Assembly (NCBI GenBank): GCA_964505215.1
Contig: CAZDGU010000009.1
Span: 52,459 to 116,458 of the forward strand
DNA from: Gracilimonas sp964505215
Lineage (GTDB): Bacteria; Bacteroidota; Rhodothermia; Balneolales; Balneolaceae
Length of the DNA: 64,000 bases
Direction of reading: 5' to 3'
In this document: piece after piece, positions 16,922 to 27,338 of the stretch
Layout: each line of letters opens with the position of its first letter
How positions within the stretch are numbered: position 1 is the stretch's first letter
Translations under genes and position numbers: made by a program
Notes under the pieces: generated by a model
Database searches by the model: none
Told to the model about the DNA's origin: nothing
The model's input: the letters and a program-made list of their open reading frames with translations, nothing else

Positions 16922-18461
16922 GCGTTTTGAAACCAAGAACCCCTGTACCGGTTTTCCCTACCCCTTCGTTATAGGCTAAAATGGACTGATAGGTATTATA
17001 GCGGTTCATAATCTCATTTACGTAGCGCACCGTTTCTATGCCCCGGCAGAAGCCATACCTCGCATTTTGATAATACCGCCGCTGCATAAGCATTAACAGC
17101 GATTTAGAGACATCATCCCACTCATTTGGATTTCGGTTCCTGTCAATGGTTAAGCGACGAGCATCAGCGACGTGACCTGAGCCCGCATTGTACGTTGCAA
17201 GAGATAAAGCCCAGCGGTTGGTTGAATCTAAATATGCGTAATGGTCTAAATGGGAAGCTAATATTTTGGCGCCCTCTCGGATATTCACTTCCGGGATATA
17301 GAGGGAGTCGGATGAAATTTCTGAGAAACGAGGAAGCACCTGCATAATGCCTACCGCACCGGCCCAGCTAACCGAAGATGGGTTGAATTTAGACTCTTGA
17401 GCTGCTATTGCCGTTAGCATCACCCAGTCGAGTTCCATTTCTTCTGCTATATCTCGAATCATATCATCGTAGGGGGAAATGGTGCCGGATTGGCTTCCCG
17501 GAAATGTGGGATTATAATAGCTTGCAATTTGACTACCTGACTCAAAATATTTTTTGCGCAATACATTAAGATAGGCTGAGCGCTTGGGAACGCCATCATC
17601 GCCAAACCGAAAGTGTTTGTAAAGAAACTTATTTAAGTTATGCTCAAGATCCGGAGCATTTGTGCGCACGGCCCAGGCAATGGTGTCTCCTTCAGCAATC
17701 AGCGGGCCTTTAACTAAACCCTCCATATATTTGTCTGCCGCTTCAAAAATATTATCGTCTGCTGCGGTGGCTTTATATTCCCCTTCTGCTACCTGGAATA
17801 AAGCTGACTCCGTATCCATATTTTTGGAAATAATGTTTAGCTCAATAGGAAATCCTGCTTCTTGCAGCTCTAAAAGGCGCCAATAATAGGAGCTGTTTCT
17901 GCGCACGCTAATTGGTATTCCCTCTAAATCAGAAATACTTTCGGGTTTTATATCCAAATCCTCAGAAAGCACTATAAGCTGATCTACAATATTATAAGGC
18001 CGGGTGAAGTTCACCACTTGTTTCCTTTCGGGGGTTACCGTATAGTTTGCGGCAATAATATCACCCCGGCCGCTGTTCAGTAAATCATAAGGACTCTCAT
18101 CGGGACCGGTAATCACTACTTCCAGAGCCAGATCATTTTCTTCAGTGAAGGTTTTCAGCAGCTCATAATCAAATCCTACCTGCACGCCTTTGTACAAAAA
18201 GTAAGAGCCCGAGCTATAGCTGGTTATCATGCGTAAAACTCCCGAGCTTTTAATGTCCGAAAAATCTCGCTCTACCGGTTCCGTAACCGAAACAGAAAGC
18301 GAGTGCGTTGCTTCATCTTCAGGAGCTTCCGGTTCTTGCGAACAGCTTAAAAGCAAAAGGGCAAAAACCCCATAAAGCAGTAGAAAACGTGATACCCCTG
18401 TAATATTTTCTCTTTTGTAAAACATAAAGTCTGGTTGTTTTTCTGCATTATGATGATTCAT
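16914..18461 (-). CDS. MltF-like lytic transglycosylase with solute-binding domain
   Basis: 515 aa (a start at Met13 is also possible). A lipoprotein signal (LLLLSC) leads into an SBP_bac_3-type periplasmic domain (about 75-300: SDIKSSGVLRMIT, then YDLLNSGRGDIIAANYTVTPER). A lysozyme-like SLT domain follows (about 325-480), with the catalytic Glu in TAIAAQESKFNPSS and the supporting GAVGIMQVLP and NAGSGHVADAR stretches. This two-domain layout is that of MltF, an outer-membrane-anchored enzyme that cleaves peptidoglycan to 1,6-anhydro products and whose N-terminal domain senses muropeptides. Confidence 0.9.
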   Translation of the reverse strand: MNHHNAEKQPDFMFYKRENITGVSRFLLLYGVFALLLLSCSQEPEAPEDEATHSLSVSVTEPVERDFSDIKSSGVLRMITSYSSGSYFLYKGVQVGFDYELLKTFTEENDLALEVVITGPDESPYDLLNSGRGDIIAANYTVTPERKQVVNFTRPYNIVDQLIVLSEDLDIKPESISDLEGIPISVRRNSSYYWRLLELQEAGFPIELNIISKNMDTESALFQVAEGEYKATAADDNIFEAADKYMEGLVKGPLIAEGDTIAWAVRTNAPDLEHNLNKFLYKHFRFGDDGVPKRSAYLNVLRKKYFESGSQIASYYNPTFPGSQSGTISPYDDMIRDIAEEMELDWVMLTAIAAQESKFNPSSVSWAGAVGIMQVLPRFSEISSDSLYIPEVNIREGAKILASHLDHYAYLDSTNRWALSLATYNAGSGHVADARRLTIDRNRNPNEWDDVSKSLLMLMQRRYYQNARYGFCRGIETVRYVNEIMNRYNTYQSILAYNEGVGKTGTGVLGFKTLN

Positions 18462-18801
18462 AATGAAGCTACATTTCCATCAGCTGATTTAATGATACGC
18501 CTATTTATGATGAATTCCAGTATTCTTAGTAATGTCTAATCTTTCCGAGAGTGTTAACGCAGAAATTCACCAAAAGGTTCACCGTATAAATCAAAATACT
18601 GTTAATTAATGATTTAACACTTGTTTAAAACTAAATATCTTTGGATGTTTACGAACAATTTGGGTTAAATAGCCAAGAAGCTGCATGGCATGTATGGCTA
18701 ATTACGGTAAAAATCACGCATTTCTTAGCGTGGTTAGTTTACTTTACGTATTTATAACATCATTGCGTTCATGCATTGCTTGCACACTTTAAGAAATAAA
18801 T
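18462..18801. other. Intergenic region, no feature recognised
   Basis: 340 bp of AT-rich sequence upstream of the MltF-like gene and downstream of the leftward EamA gene. It presumably contains the promoter of the former. I see no convincing hairpin, small gene or riboswitch. Confidence 0.5.
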
Positions 18802-19710
18802 CTAAATAGCTTTTTGTGCAGCTTTTCTTTTCCAGGTAAGCGTTATGCCTACTAAGGTAATCAGAATAGCGACCAGAGAAAGCACGGCCGGAAGTTCGCC
18901 GAGTATAAAAAAGGCTAAAATGGTAGCAAAAATCGGTTCCGTTAAAATGAGGGTTGAAAGCAGCGTGGGCGATACATATTTGACCGCGTAATTAAGCGCG
19001 CCATGCCCCATAAGCTGGGGACCCACAGCTAAGCCCAGCCCAATCCACAAAGCAGTGGGCTCTATAGTGGCGGGAATACCTTCCATCACAAATAAAATAA
19101 GCAGGCACGTAGCGGCAGCATAACCATAAACAGGAAATACATAACCCAACCACGATCGGTTTTGACGGATTCTCCGGCCAATTAAAAGGTACACCGCAAA
19201 AATAGCGGCGGCCGAAAAAGCCAACATATTACCCAGCAAAGGATTATCGAACACCGTTTCTGCATTATAATCAGAAATACCTAAGAGCAGGGAGCCGGAA
19301 AAAGCAATAAACACGCCCATCCATACGGTTAGGGCAAATTTCATTTTGTATAAAGCGCGTTCGGCTACAATAATAATTATGGGGTGAATGGTAACCAGAA
19401 TGGAGGCAGATGCTACCGAAGTGTGATACAACGAAATATTCCAAAGGGTGAAGTGCAGCCCCAGGGCAATTCCCGCTAATATCATCCACTTTGTTTCTTT
19501 ACCGGTGGGCTTTAAATCATACTTTTTGCTTCTCTTTTTATACACATAAATGGGAATCAGCATCAGAAAAGCGCCCACGGTACGAATGGTAACGATAAGC
19601 AGTGCTGAGTAGTCGGTACCAAATTTCACTAAAATAGGAGCCAGCCCAAAGGTAATAAGTCCCAGCGCTAAGGCAATATATACTCTTAAGGGTGAATGTG
19701 AGCTGCTCAA
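18802..19710 (-). CDS. EamA-family (DMT) transporter
   Basis: 302 aa with about ten TM helices arranged as two EamA repeats, the standard drug/metabolite transporter topology. It starts with TTG at 19710, 7 bp after the DUF4293 gene, so the two are probably co-transcribed. It ends with a short basic tail (WKRKAAQKAI). Members export amino acids, nucleotides or other metabolites; the substrate cannot be read from sequence. Confidence 0.88.
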   Translation of the reverse strand: MSSSHSPLRVYIALALGLITFGLAPILVKFGTDYSALLIVTIRTVGAFLMLIPIYVYKKRSKKYDLKPTGKETKWMILAGIALGLHFTLWNISLYHTSVASASILVTIHPIIIIVAERALYKMKFALTVWMGVFIAFSGSLLLGISDYNAETVFDNPLLGNMLAFSAAAIFAVYLLIGRRIRQNRSWLGYVFPVYGYAAATCLLILFVMEGIPATIEPTALWIGLGLAVGPQLMGHGALNYAVKYVSPTLLSTLILTEPIFATILAFFILGELPAVLSLVAILITLVGITLTWKRKAAQKAI

Positions 19711-19717
19711 TCTATAC

Positions 19718-20125
19718 CTACCTGATGCGATCCATCGATCGCACTAATTCTTCATCTTTTTTGATATACCGGAGAGCCAACAACTGGCCCAAAAATCCCA
19801 GAAAAACCAGGCCGGTACCCAGCGCTTCATCCCATAAGTACGTGCCAATACCACCCAGCGAAAAGATCACCCCAACGCAAAAGCCCAGCCCAATTATCTG
19901 AAAAAGGGCAGATCGCTTTACCCAGGTAATCTGGTTTTTCCGGTTTTCATACAGAAAAATCGAATACACGTTCAAAATACCGGCTATAAGTAATGATATG
20001 GCCAGGCCTAATCCGATCCAAAGCAGGGGGTCGTCCATGGCTTTAGAATAAATTGGAGTAAAGTAAACGGATGCATTTAGAAGAGTAGCAAGTGCCAGAA
20101 ATACGGTTTGTAAGCGCTGAATCAC
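19718..20125 (-). CDS. DUF4293-family membrane protein
   Basis: About 135 aa if translation begins at the GTG at 20125, giving VIQRLQTVFLALA, which matches the usual DUF4293 N-terminus. The reading frame stays open another 33 codons upstream to 20224, but that stretch does not look like the family. Four TM helices are predicted. DUF4293 proteins are small Bacteroidota membrane proteins of unknown function. It lies directly upstream of the leftward EamA transporter gene. Confidence 0.78.
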   Translation of the reverse strand: MIQRLQTVFLALATLLNASVYFTPIYSKAMDDPLLWIGLGLAISLLIAGILNVYSIFLYENRKNQITWVKRSALFQIIGLGFCVGVIFSLGGIGTYLWDEALGTGLVFLGFLGQLLALRYIKKDEELVRSMDRIR

Positions 20126-20278
20126 AGGAAAATATTTTGTTGAATTTTGCTCAAAGATAAACGTTTTAATGATTAAAAAAGAACCGGTAATCGCTAATTT
20201 CCTGTCGTAGGTGCTGAATCTCAAATTTACTGTTTTGAAGTACCCAGCCCTCGGTAAACAGTAAAAAACTGTACCGAA

Positions 20279-21265
20279 GTGCTCATTTATATTCGGTTAG
20301 AGTCTCAATTACCCTTACCTTCTGCCTCACCAAAAAAAGAAGTTTTGTTACGCCGATATTTAATTGACATCAGTTTAATTTTTGTTGCTGTTATCTGGGC
20401 GCTCAACTTTAGCATAGTTAAAGTAGCGCTTGAGGAAGTGGACCCGCACAGCTTCAACATCTTACGTTTTGTTTTTGCCTCTATACTGCTCACTTATGTT
20501 GCGTACAGGCGAGGACACTCCTTAAAAGTACAAAAAGAGCACTTCTGGAAGCTGGTTGGGCTTGGCATTTTAGGGAATGTAATATATCAGCTGCTTTTTA
20601 TTGTTGGCATTAAATATACGTATGCCGCCAATGCTGCCGTTATGTTGGGCACAATTCCTATTTGGGTAGCACTGCTGTCTCAGTTTTTTACGGACGAGAA
20701 ACTCACTCTTTACACCGGCTTAGGCGTGGGTTTTGCATTTTTAGGTGTTGCACTTATTATAACCGGAAGCAGTGATCCTCTTTCTTTTGAGTCCGAAACC
20801 TTCATGGGAAATCTCATCACTCTTTTAGCCGCTTTATGTTGGGCTATTTTCACCATTCTCTCGCGCCGGTATTTGAAATACTACAGCCCGATGCAGTTTT
20901 CGGCATTTATGTCGGTAGTGGGACTGGCCGGGTTGCTGGTGATAGGCCTGCCCTCTCTTGTTCGGTTAGATTGGTCGCAAATATCGTGGGCAGGTTATGG
21001 CGGCCTGTTTTACAGCGGGGCATTATCGGTGGGATTGGCGTATATTATTTGGAATCAGGGAATCAAAAAAATAGGAGCCGTACGCACCGCAGCCTATCAA
21101 AACTTAGTACCTGTATTAGGACTTGGTTTTGGGCTGATTTTATTAGGTGAAGAACTCTCATTTCTTCAATATATTGGAGCGGCTTTTGTTATAGCCGGTA
21201 TTATATTGGCCCGCAAGAAAACAACTCAAGAACTTACACACACAAGCAAACCATCTGCCCGTTAA
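20279..21265 (+). CDS. EamA-family (DMT) transporter
   Basis: Up to 328 aa from a GTG at 20279; a TTG at 20345 (just before RRYLIDISLIF) would give a more typical N-terminus. Ten TM helices in two EamA repeats are visible (first repeat begins AVIWALNFSIVKVAL, second LITLLAALCWAIFTILSRR). It is divergent from the other EamA gene and unrelated in detail. Its stop codon overlaps the start of the Wza-like gene by one base (TAATG), so it may be translationally coupled to the polysaccharide export gene. Confidence 0.87.
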   Translation: MLIYIRLESQLPLPSASPKKEVLLRRYLIDISLIFVAVIWALNFSIVKVALEEVDPHSFNILRFVFASILLTYVAYRRGHSLKVQKEHFWKLVGLGILGNVIYQLLFIVGIKYTYAANAAVMLGTIPIWVALLSQFFTDEKLTLYTGLGVGFAFLGVALIITGSSDPLSFESETFMGNLITLLAALCWAIFTILSRRYLKYYSPMQFSAFMSVVGLAGLLVIGLPSLVRLDWSQISWAGYGGLFYSGALSVGLAYIIWNQGIKKIGAVRTAAYQNLVPVLGLGFGLILLGEELSFLQYIGAAFVIAGIILARKKTTQELTHTSKPSAR

Positions 21266-23085
21266 TGAACCCATCTTCAACCGTGATCAAAACCTTATTT
21301 TGCTTTTTTGCCGTAGCACTTTTCACTGTTCTGCCCGGGCAACAAAGCGCAATCGCACAATCAACAAGCAGCCAAGGCAGCGACTTTTCCTTCCAAAGCA
21401 CTTCATCACTAAATGAGCGCTACTTTTTTGACCAAGCCGGATTTCAGCTTGCCACCTCTCCCTTTTCTTTAGATGATTTCATCAACCCCGAAACCTACCG
21501 CTTAGGCGTATTTGATATGTTGAGCGTTTATAGCAAAGGCGTGGTTGAGTTCAGCTATCGCGGACTTACCGTAAATGCCTCCGGCGATGTAATCATTCCT
21601 ACTTTAGGCGCTGTTTCTGTTAAAAATTTAACGCTGAATGAAGCCCGTAAAAAGGTAAAATCGGCTTTTAGCGAGCAGCTTAAAAACGCAAATATTCAGC
21701 TCACTTTAGACCGCCCCCGCATGGTTACCATACATATTGGGGGTGATAACCTTCCTTCTCCGGGAAGCTACACCGTACAGCCCGGCACCCGCTTCAGCGC
21801 GCTTATTTCAGGTTTTGTTGTGCAGGATGAAATTATGAGTCCATTTATGCTTCCTCTTAACGAACGAGCTAAAACTATTTCTTCCACGCCTCAAACCGTT
21901 ACGCGAATTAACTTCAGGGAGCTGCAGCAAGAAAATTCAGCCGAAAATGAGCTTTCAGAAGCCTTTTTCTCTACCGTTGGTTCAAAATATGATTTACGGC
22001 TGGTGAAAGTTAACAATGGTGAAGAAGAACGTTATATAGATCTTAAAGCTTATTTTAACAGCGGCAACACCAAATTCAACCCGTACATAGCCGACGGCGA
22101 CCAGGTTAACTTCATCAAGCGATCTTCTGACCGACCGCGCATAAGTATTTCGGGAGCCGTAATTAATAATTTTGAAGGTACTTTCCGTACGGATGATACT
22201 TTTAGCAAACTGCTTGAAATAAGCGGTGGCTTTACGCCCGATGCCGATTCTTCTACCATTATTATCTATCGGGAAGCAGGTGCTGCGGTTGATAAATTAG
22301 AGTTTTCATCGGGTGATGAAATCGATCTTCAGCCCAACGACCGTATTATTATTCCTCACAACAAAGCATTAGAAAGTTTGGGTTCGGTTTCTATTGAGGG
22401 ACAAGTTTCAACTCCGGGAATTTTCACTATTAAAGAAGGAGAAACCACGCTTGCCGACCTGCTGGAGCTGGCGGATGGGATTACCAACCAGGCACTGCCT
22501 AAAGCCGCTTACATGTATCGGCGTTCTTTCAGCGATCGCGGGGTGAGTTCGGTTTCTGAAATTAATCCGTCTCTTTTATTGCGCAGCTCTAATCAGTCGT
22601 TAGAAGGTTTTGATTACATGAAGCTGGAAGAAGCGCTTAATGCCGGAAAAATGCCGCTTGATTTAACCGACACCGAGCTATTAACGAACACAAAGTTAAA
22701 AGACGGCGATAAGATATTCATTCCTAAAGATGAACATAATATTTCTATAATCGGGCAGGTAAACAGTCCCGGATTTTATTCTTTTGGAGAAGGAAAATCC
22801 GTTTCGGATTATATTTCTTCGGCTGATGGATTTACAGTAGCTGCCAATAAAAAGCGCGTATTTGTAATTAAAGCCGGCAGCCGAGCCTGGTACAAACCGG
22901 AAAATACAGAACTATCCTCCGGCGACATCATTTTTGTAGATCGCGAACCATTGGTAGATGCAACCAGCGCTCGTAATTACAATCTACAACTGGAACAGCT
23001 TAAAAATAATCGCATCAACCTGATATTAGCCGCCATAGGCACGGTTACCGGTATTATAACTACTTATGTGGCGGTTACGCGGTAA
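21265..23085 (+). CDS. Polysaccharide export protein (Wza/OPX family) with SLBB domains
   Basis: 606 aa. Signal peptide (about 1-32, ending AIAQ), a Poly_export domain (about 75-155: YRLGVFDMLSVYS, then GDVIIPTLGAVSV, the canonical OPX opening) and several SLBB beta-grasp domains (about 155-250, 285-345, 365-440, 480-560) whose units contain phrases such as ISGAVINNFEGTFR and IEGQVSTPGIFTI. A C-terminal hydrophobic helix (LILAAIGTVTGIITTYVAV) would anchor it, as in long OPX proteins. It should form the export channel for the polysaccharide made by the genes that follow. Confidence 0.92.
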   Translation: MNPSSTVIKTLFCFFAVALFTVLPGQQSAIAQSTSSQGSDFSFQSTSSLNERYFFDQAGFQLATSPFSLDDFINPETYRLGVFDMLSVYSKGVVEFSYRGLTVNASGDVIIPTLGAVSVKNLTLNEARKKVKSAFSEQLKNANIQLTLDRPRMVTIHIGGDNLPSPGSYTVQPGTRFSALISGFVVQDEIMSPFMLPLNERAKTISSTPQTVTRINFRELQQENSAENELSEAFFSTVGSKYDLRLVKVNNGEEERYIDLKAYFNSGNTKFNPYIADGDQVNFIKRSSDRPRISISGAVINNFEGTFRTDDTFSKLLEISGGFTPDADSSTIIIYREAGAAVDKLEFSSGDEIDLQPNDRIIIPHNKALESLGSVSIEGQVSTPGIFTIKEGETTLADLLELADGITNQALPKAAYMYRRSFSDRGVSSVSEINPSLLLRSSNQSLEGFDYMKLEEALNAGKMPLDLTDTELLTNTKLKDGDKIFIPKDEHNISIIGQVNSPGFYSFGEGKSVSDYISSADGFTVAANKKRVFVIKAGSRAWYKPENTELSSGDIIFVDREPLVDATSARNYNLQLEQLKNNRINLILAAIGTVTGIITTYVAVTR

Positions 23086-23100
23086 CAGATAATGAACATA

Positions 23101-24492
23101 TTATACAGCTATCGATGCGGGTTCTTTATTTGCAAAGTACTTCTTGTATGCTAAGATAAAACCAATGATTAACATTAATATAGAGTCATATAAGCCTCCG
23201 CCATAAAATTGGTAGAAAAGTAAATAAGCACATAGTGTACTAAAAAGTGTTACAGTAAGTAGCCTGTCTTTTTCCGTTACTGCATTTTTAACGTTTTCAT
23301 AGGCATCTCTCATCAGGAAGAAGACTAACATACCAAATACTAAAAGCCCATGTAAACCAAGTTCTGCCATTACTGTATAGGTAATATTATGAGGTTCAGT
23401 CACCTGAATAGATTCTTTTACGGTAAAATAATTAGTAAAATATTCGCCAAAGCTCTCAAAACCTACTCCGAAAGTATAAGAATCAATAAACATTTGAAAA
23501 GCAGCTGATCCAAGTAGTAATCGAATGTTTGATGATGCATCAACATTTCCAGTTAATAACTGGAATATGCGATCTGCATAAGATGATAAAATTAACCTTG
23601 TATTAGGTATAATCAGAACAACGATCAATGCAAATAACGATAAAATTAAAAATGGCTTAAACCGGTTGAAAAACCTCATGCTTATCACACAAATTATTAT
23701 GATTGCTAAAAAACCACTCCGTGAATAAGTAGAGATAACTCCCGCAACCATTAAAAAAAATATTAATCCGCCAATTACACGATAAGGAACTGAGTATTTA
23801 GAATTCATCAAAGAAAAACCAAATGCCAGTGGTAAAAACAAAGAGGCAGCAAAACGATTTGGGTCACTAAATAATCCGCCGGCGGAAGCCCTCTCTATCT
23901 TCATTCCTGCACTCATGAAGTTTTGAATTGCTACCTCCGGGTTAAATAAATTTTCCATTAAAGAGTAAAATGCCAATATGCTACAAAGGAATACTACTGT
24001 AAATATACTTCTCAAAATCACATTGGGAGATTCGATTATATTTGTAACGAACCCAACTAATAGTAAAAGTATAACAAATCGAATAAGATTGTAGCTCCCG
24101 GTTACACGATCTACACTATAAATAAGAGAGAATGATATTACAATTAAAAAGAGCAGTAAGGGGAGTCCATAGTTGCTAAAATGCCAATTCAAATCTTTTT
24201 TGATAACTCTTGATAACACAAAAATACTTACCGATAAAAGAAAAGCAACCTGAAAAAGCGAAATAGGTAATGTTTCATCTAAAAGCCCCAGCGCTCCGCT
24301 TAAATAAGCCCCAACAATAACCGGATATAATAACAGTTCATTTTGTTCAAGAGAGTAGTAATAAAAGCTTGTTATAAAAATACCTGCAATAAGTATCCCT
24401 ACTAAAAGTGAGCTCATAAAAAAACCAACTGCGCAGATTGATAAAAATAGGGCCCCTCCGAGAACAAAGTGCTTGTCAAGTAAATAACTCAA
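23101..24492 (-). CDS. O-antigen ligase/polymerase family protein (Wzy/WaaL-like)
   Basis: 463 aa, about twelve TM helices with one long periplasmic loop containing LGSAAFQMFIDSYTFGVGFESF, the Wzy_C-type motif shared by O-antigen ligases and polymerases. It starts with TTG at 24492, overlapping the stop of the Wzz-like gene by 4 bp. Adjacent to Wzz and Wzx-like genes it is more likely the polymerase than a ligase, but the fold alone cannot separate these. Confidence 0.85.
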   Translation of the reverse strand: MSYLLDKHFVLGGALFLSICAVGFFMSSLLVGILIAGIFITSFYYYSLEQNELLLYPVIVGAYLSGALGLLDETLPISLFQVAFLLSVSIFVLSRVIKKDLNWHFSNYGLPLLLFLIVISFSLIYSVDRVTGSYNLIRFVILLLLVGFVTNIIESPNVILRSIFTVVFLCSILAFYSLMENLFNPEVAIQNFMSAGMKIERASAGGLFSDPNRFAASLFLPLAFGFSLMNSKYSVPYRVIGGLIFFLMVAGVISTYSRSGFLAIIIICVISMRFFNRFKPFLILSLFALIVVLIIPNTRLILSSYADRIFQLLTGNVDASSNIRLLLGSAAFQMFIDSYTFGVGFESFGEYFTNYFTVKESIQVTEPHNITYTVMAELGLHGLLVFGMLVFFLMRDAYENVKNAVTEKDRLLTVTLFSTLCAYLLFYQFYGGGLYDSILMLIIGFILAYKKYFANKEPASIAV

Positions 24493-25685
24493 TTCTCAGG
24501 CTTTTTGAATTTAATCTCTTTCCGGAATCTATTTATTTGGGATCTATATTCTGAATTCTCATCGCCATACAGTTCTTTTAAGTAGATAACCAGAAAAGAG
24601 AAAAATACAGCAAACAAAAATCCTCCGATAACTATAAATGCTCGCTTTGGAGAGTTCTTATATGTTGGCAAATCAGGCTTATCAATAAACACTAAACCAC
24701 TGTTTTTATTAGCTAAATACATTTTTTGTTGTTCTAATTGTGGCAGCAGTAATTCATATACTTTATTTTGCACCTCCACCTCCCTCATTAGTCGTGCATA
24801 AGTTAACAGTAAATCCGGCATATCAAACAATGGGTAAAAGGCTCCTTCTACTTCATCAGTATTGTTACTTTTTTGTATAAGCTCATTATATGTTTCTCGA
24901 AGTGCTTGCAATTCTTGCTGCTTTTGAATTATTTCACTGGAATTGCTACCCAGTCTATTTCCAAGAATCTCTAATTCAATTTCTTTCTGAATAACATTAG
25001 ATTTCAATTCAGCCAAGTTTTCAATAAGTGCTTGCAGTTGACTTGGCACTTCTAAAATGCCATATTTATTTTGAAAATTATTTAGCTTCTCTTCTGCTTT
25101 TAACAGCTCTTTTTTGTTCTGCTCAAACCGTTGCTCATATATTTCTAAATTATTCTTTGCCGACTGTTCGTTTAGTTCTTGCAATCTATTATCTAACTCT
25201 TCAATAATAAATTTATTCATTGCTTGCGCTCGTTCAGGATCCTCATCCTCAACTCCAATTTTCACAGAAACAATTGGATTGAATCCAAACCCCCCCTCTC
25301 TAACTTCTTCAATGGTAATTACAGACTCTAATGTTTTAAACAAAACCTCTTTAATAGTTGCGCCATATACCTCTTTCAAGTTAAACTTCTCTATTAGCTT
25401 TTCTTTCATACTCTCGCTATAGAGAATTACTATAATCGTTTCCCCTCCTACTTTACTTTGTCCTGAGCTTATTGAACCGAAACTTTGTAGCAAGCCACCT
25501 ATGCTTCCAATACTTTCTCTATTCTGTATAACTTCTGATGTAGAAAGATATGTTTTTGGCCAAACAAGGCTTATTATTAGAGCCAGAAGGGTTATACCTA
25601 TAATCGTTTTTAATAAAAAAACTTTGTGTTTGGCTAAGGTGATGAGTATCTCAAAAAAGTCAGTAGTGTTGTTTCTTTTGCTCAA
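24489..25685 (-). CDS. Polysaccharide chain-length determinant (Wzz family)
   Basis: 398 aa with a TTG start. Two TM helices (about 24-44 and 345-368) flank a long periplasmic region with strong coiled-coil character (about 165-270). The N-terminal Wzz motif SLVWPKTYLSTSEVIQ and the Pro-rich DLPTYKNSPKR before the second TM are diagnostic. There is no fused cytoplasmic tyrosine kinase, so it fits Wzx/Wzy-dependent O-antigen-type assembly. It is divergent from the flippase gene. Confidence 0.88.
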   Translation of the reverse strand: MSKRNNTTDFFEILITLAKHKVFLLKTIIGITLLALIISLVWPKTYLSTSEVIQNRESIGSIGGLLQSFGSISSGQSKVGGETIIVILYSESMKEKLIEKFNLKEVYGATIKEVLFKTLESVITIEEVREGGFGFNPIVSVKIGVEDEDPERAQAMNKFIIEELDNRLQELNEQSAKNNLEIYEQRFEQNKKELLKAEEKLNNFQNKYGILEVPSQLQALIENLAELKSNVIQKEIELEILGNRLGSNSSEIIQKQQELQALRETYNELIQKSNNTDEVEGAFYPLFDMPDLLLTYARLMREVEVQNKVYELLLPQLEQQKMYLANKNSGLVFIDKPDLPTYKNSPKRAFIVIGGFLFAVFFSFLVIYLKELYGDENSEYRSQINRFRKEIKFKKPEN

Positions 25686-25829
25686 ACTGCAGTGATTATT
25701 TGTTCTGAAATGAATAAATTAATAGAAGTGATATAAGATAGATAATTAACAGATAATGCTCTAAATTTTGTATTCATATATTCAATATAATTAACTGCCC
25801 CTCCCAGCGCTAATAATTCACTTTAAATT

Positions 25830-27338
25830 TTGGTTCAAGATATCTTAAAAGCAAGATCAATTTTCAAAAACTCCTTTTTTAGCCTCTCAAGCAAGTTTTT
25901 TCCCCTTCTTATTTCTCTTTTTTCTATCCCAATTATTATCAGAAATATAGGAGAAGAAAGGTTTGGAATACTAGCCATCGCCTGGGCATTTATTGGCTAC
26001 TTCAATTTTTTTGATTTTGGGTTAGGTAAGGCTCTTACTAAATCAATCTCTGAAAAACTATCTCACAATAAATTAAAAGAAATTCCAGATATATTTTCAA
26101 CGGCATTAACCATTACAAGTGCCTTAGGAATTTTAGGTGGCTTAATCTTTTTTCTTCTTTCTAAACCAATAACACTAAACTTCTTGAAAATTGACGAGGC
26201 TCTAATTAATGAAGTCCTTTTAGGTTTAACCATCCTTTCTTTTGGTATTCCTTTTGTGATTATTTCCAGTAGTTTAAGAGGCTGTTTAGAAGCTTATCAT
26301 GCATTTAAAAGAATAACAAAAGTTCAGGTAGTCATTGGGTCTTCAACCTACTTGGGTTTAATAGTTATAACATATTATTTTAACAGTATTGCCTATTTGA
26401 TATTGTGGTTAACCCTGCAAAAAATACTTCTAAATTTATATTTTTATTATCAATGTTATAAAAATTTCAACCTTACATATCGTTTCTCATCTTTTAAGAA
26501 AGAATATGCATCATATCTGTTTAGCTTCGGAGGCTGGATAACAGTATCAAGTATAATTGCACCAATAATCGAAACAGCAGACAGGCTTATTATTGGTGCT
26601 CAAAAAAGTATGACTAATCTCGCTTATTATTCAGTGCCTATAGACCTTATCAAACGACTTGGGATTTTACCAAGTTCTATCAGTCTGGTTTTATTCCCCA
26701 TTTTTTCAAGAGAGGTGGATGAAGAAAATAAAAAGAAATTACTCTTATATAATACAAGCTTTAATGCCATTCTCTTTGCCAGTACGCTTATTGTATTCTT
26801 ATTAATTTCTTTATCAAAAGAAATAATATCAATCTGGATTAATCCTGAATTTTCAGAGAATGCATTTTGGGTTCTTCAAATAATTGCTGTTGGGGGCTTA
26901 TTTAATTTCCTGGCCAGAATACCCCTTTCAATTATTCAGGGCTCTGGAAGGCCTGACATTTCTGCGAAATTTCATCTTATTGAGTTGCCCATCTATATCA
27001 TAATTCTTTTTGTTCTTACTAAACTATACGGAATTAATGGAGCAGCTTCAGCAACAGCTTTTAGAATGATCTTAGACTTTACCCTACTCCACATATATTC
27101 CGTAAAATATATGAAAGTACATCACAAGCTTTTATCTATTATTTTCGGTTCGGTCTTACCGGTGCTAATTGCATTTCAAGTCTCTATTCTTGACTTTGGC
27201 TTCTTAATGAAATCAATAATAGCCACAGTACTATGTCTCGTGATAGCTTTGATATATTGGATTTATATTTTTGATGAGAAACTTAAGTCATTTCTAAAAA
27301 CAATTTTTTTAAAGATAAAAGATCACTTTAATGGTTAA
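25830..27338 (+). CDS. Oligosaccharide flippase (Wzx / polysaccharide transporter family)
   Basis: 502 aa from a TTG start; there is no nearby ATG. About 12-14 TM helices of the MATE/MOP superfamily; the N-terminal SLSSKFFPLLISLFSIPIIIRNIGEERFG is typical of Wzx. It would move lipid-linked repeat units across the inner membrane. The DNA is much more AT-rich than the flanking housekeeping genes. It overlaps the following glycosyltransferase by 8 bp. Confidence 0.9.
   Translation: MVQDILKARSIFKNSFFSLSSKFFPLLISLFSIPIIIRNIGEERFGILAIAWAFIGYFNFFDFGLGKALTKSISEKLSHNKLKEIPDIFSTALTITSALGILGGLIFFLLSKPITLNFLKIDEALINEVLLGLTILSFGIPFVIISSSLRGCLEAYHAFKRITKVQVVIGSSTYLGLIVITYYFNSIAYLILWLTLQKILLNLYFYYQCYKNFNLTYRFSSFKKEYASYLFSFGGWITVSSIIAPIIETADRLIIGAQKSMTNLAYYSVPIDLIKRLGILPSSISLVLFPIFSREVDEENKKKLLLYNTSFNAILFASTLIVFLLISLSKEIISIWINPEFSENAFWVLQIIAVGGLFNFLARIPLSIIQGSGRPDISAKFHLIELPIYIIILFVLTKLYGINGAASATAFRMILDFTLLHIYSVKYMKVHHKLLSIIFGSVLPVLIAFQVSILDFGFLMKSIIATVLCLVIALIYWIYIFDEKLKSFLKTIFLKIKDHFNG

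Noticed and set aside
20126..20224. N-terminal extension of the DUF4293 gene
   Set aside because: The extra 33 residues do not resemble the family, whose proteins begin at the IQRIQ-like segment where a GTG codon is present.
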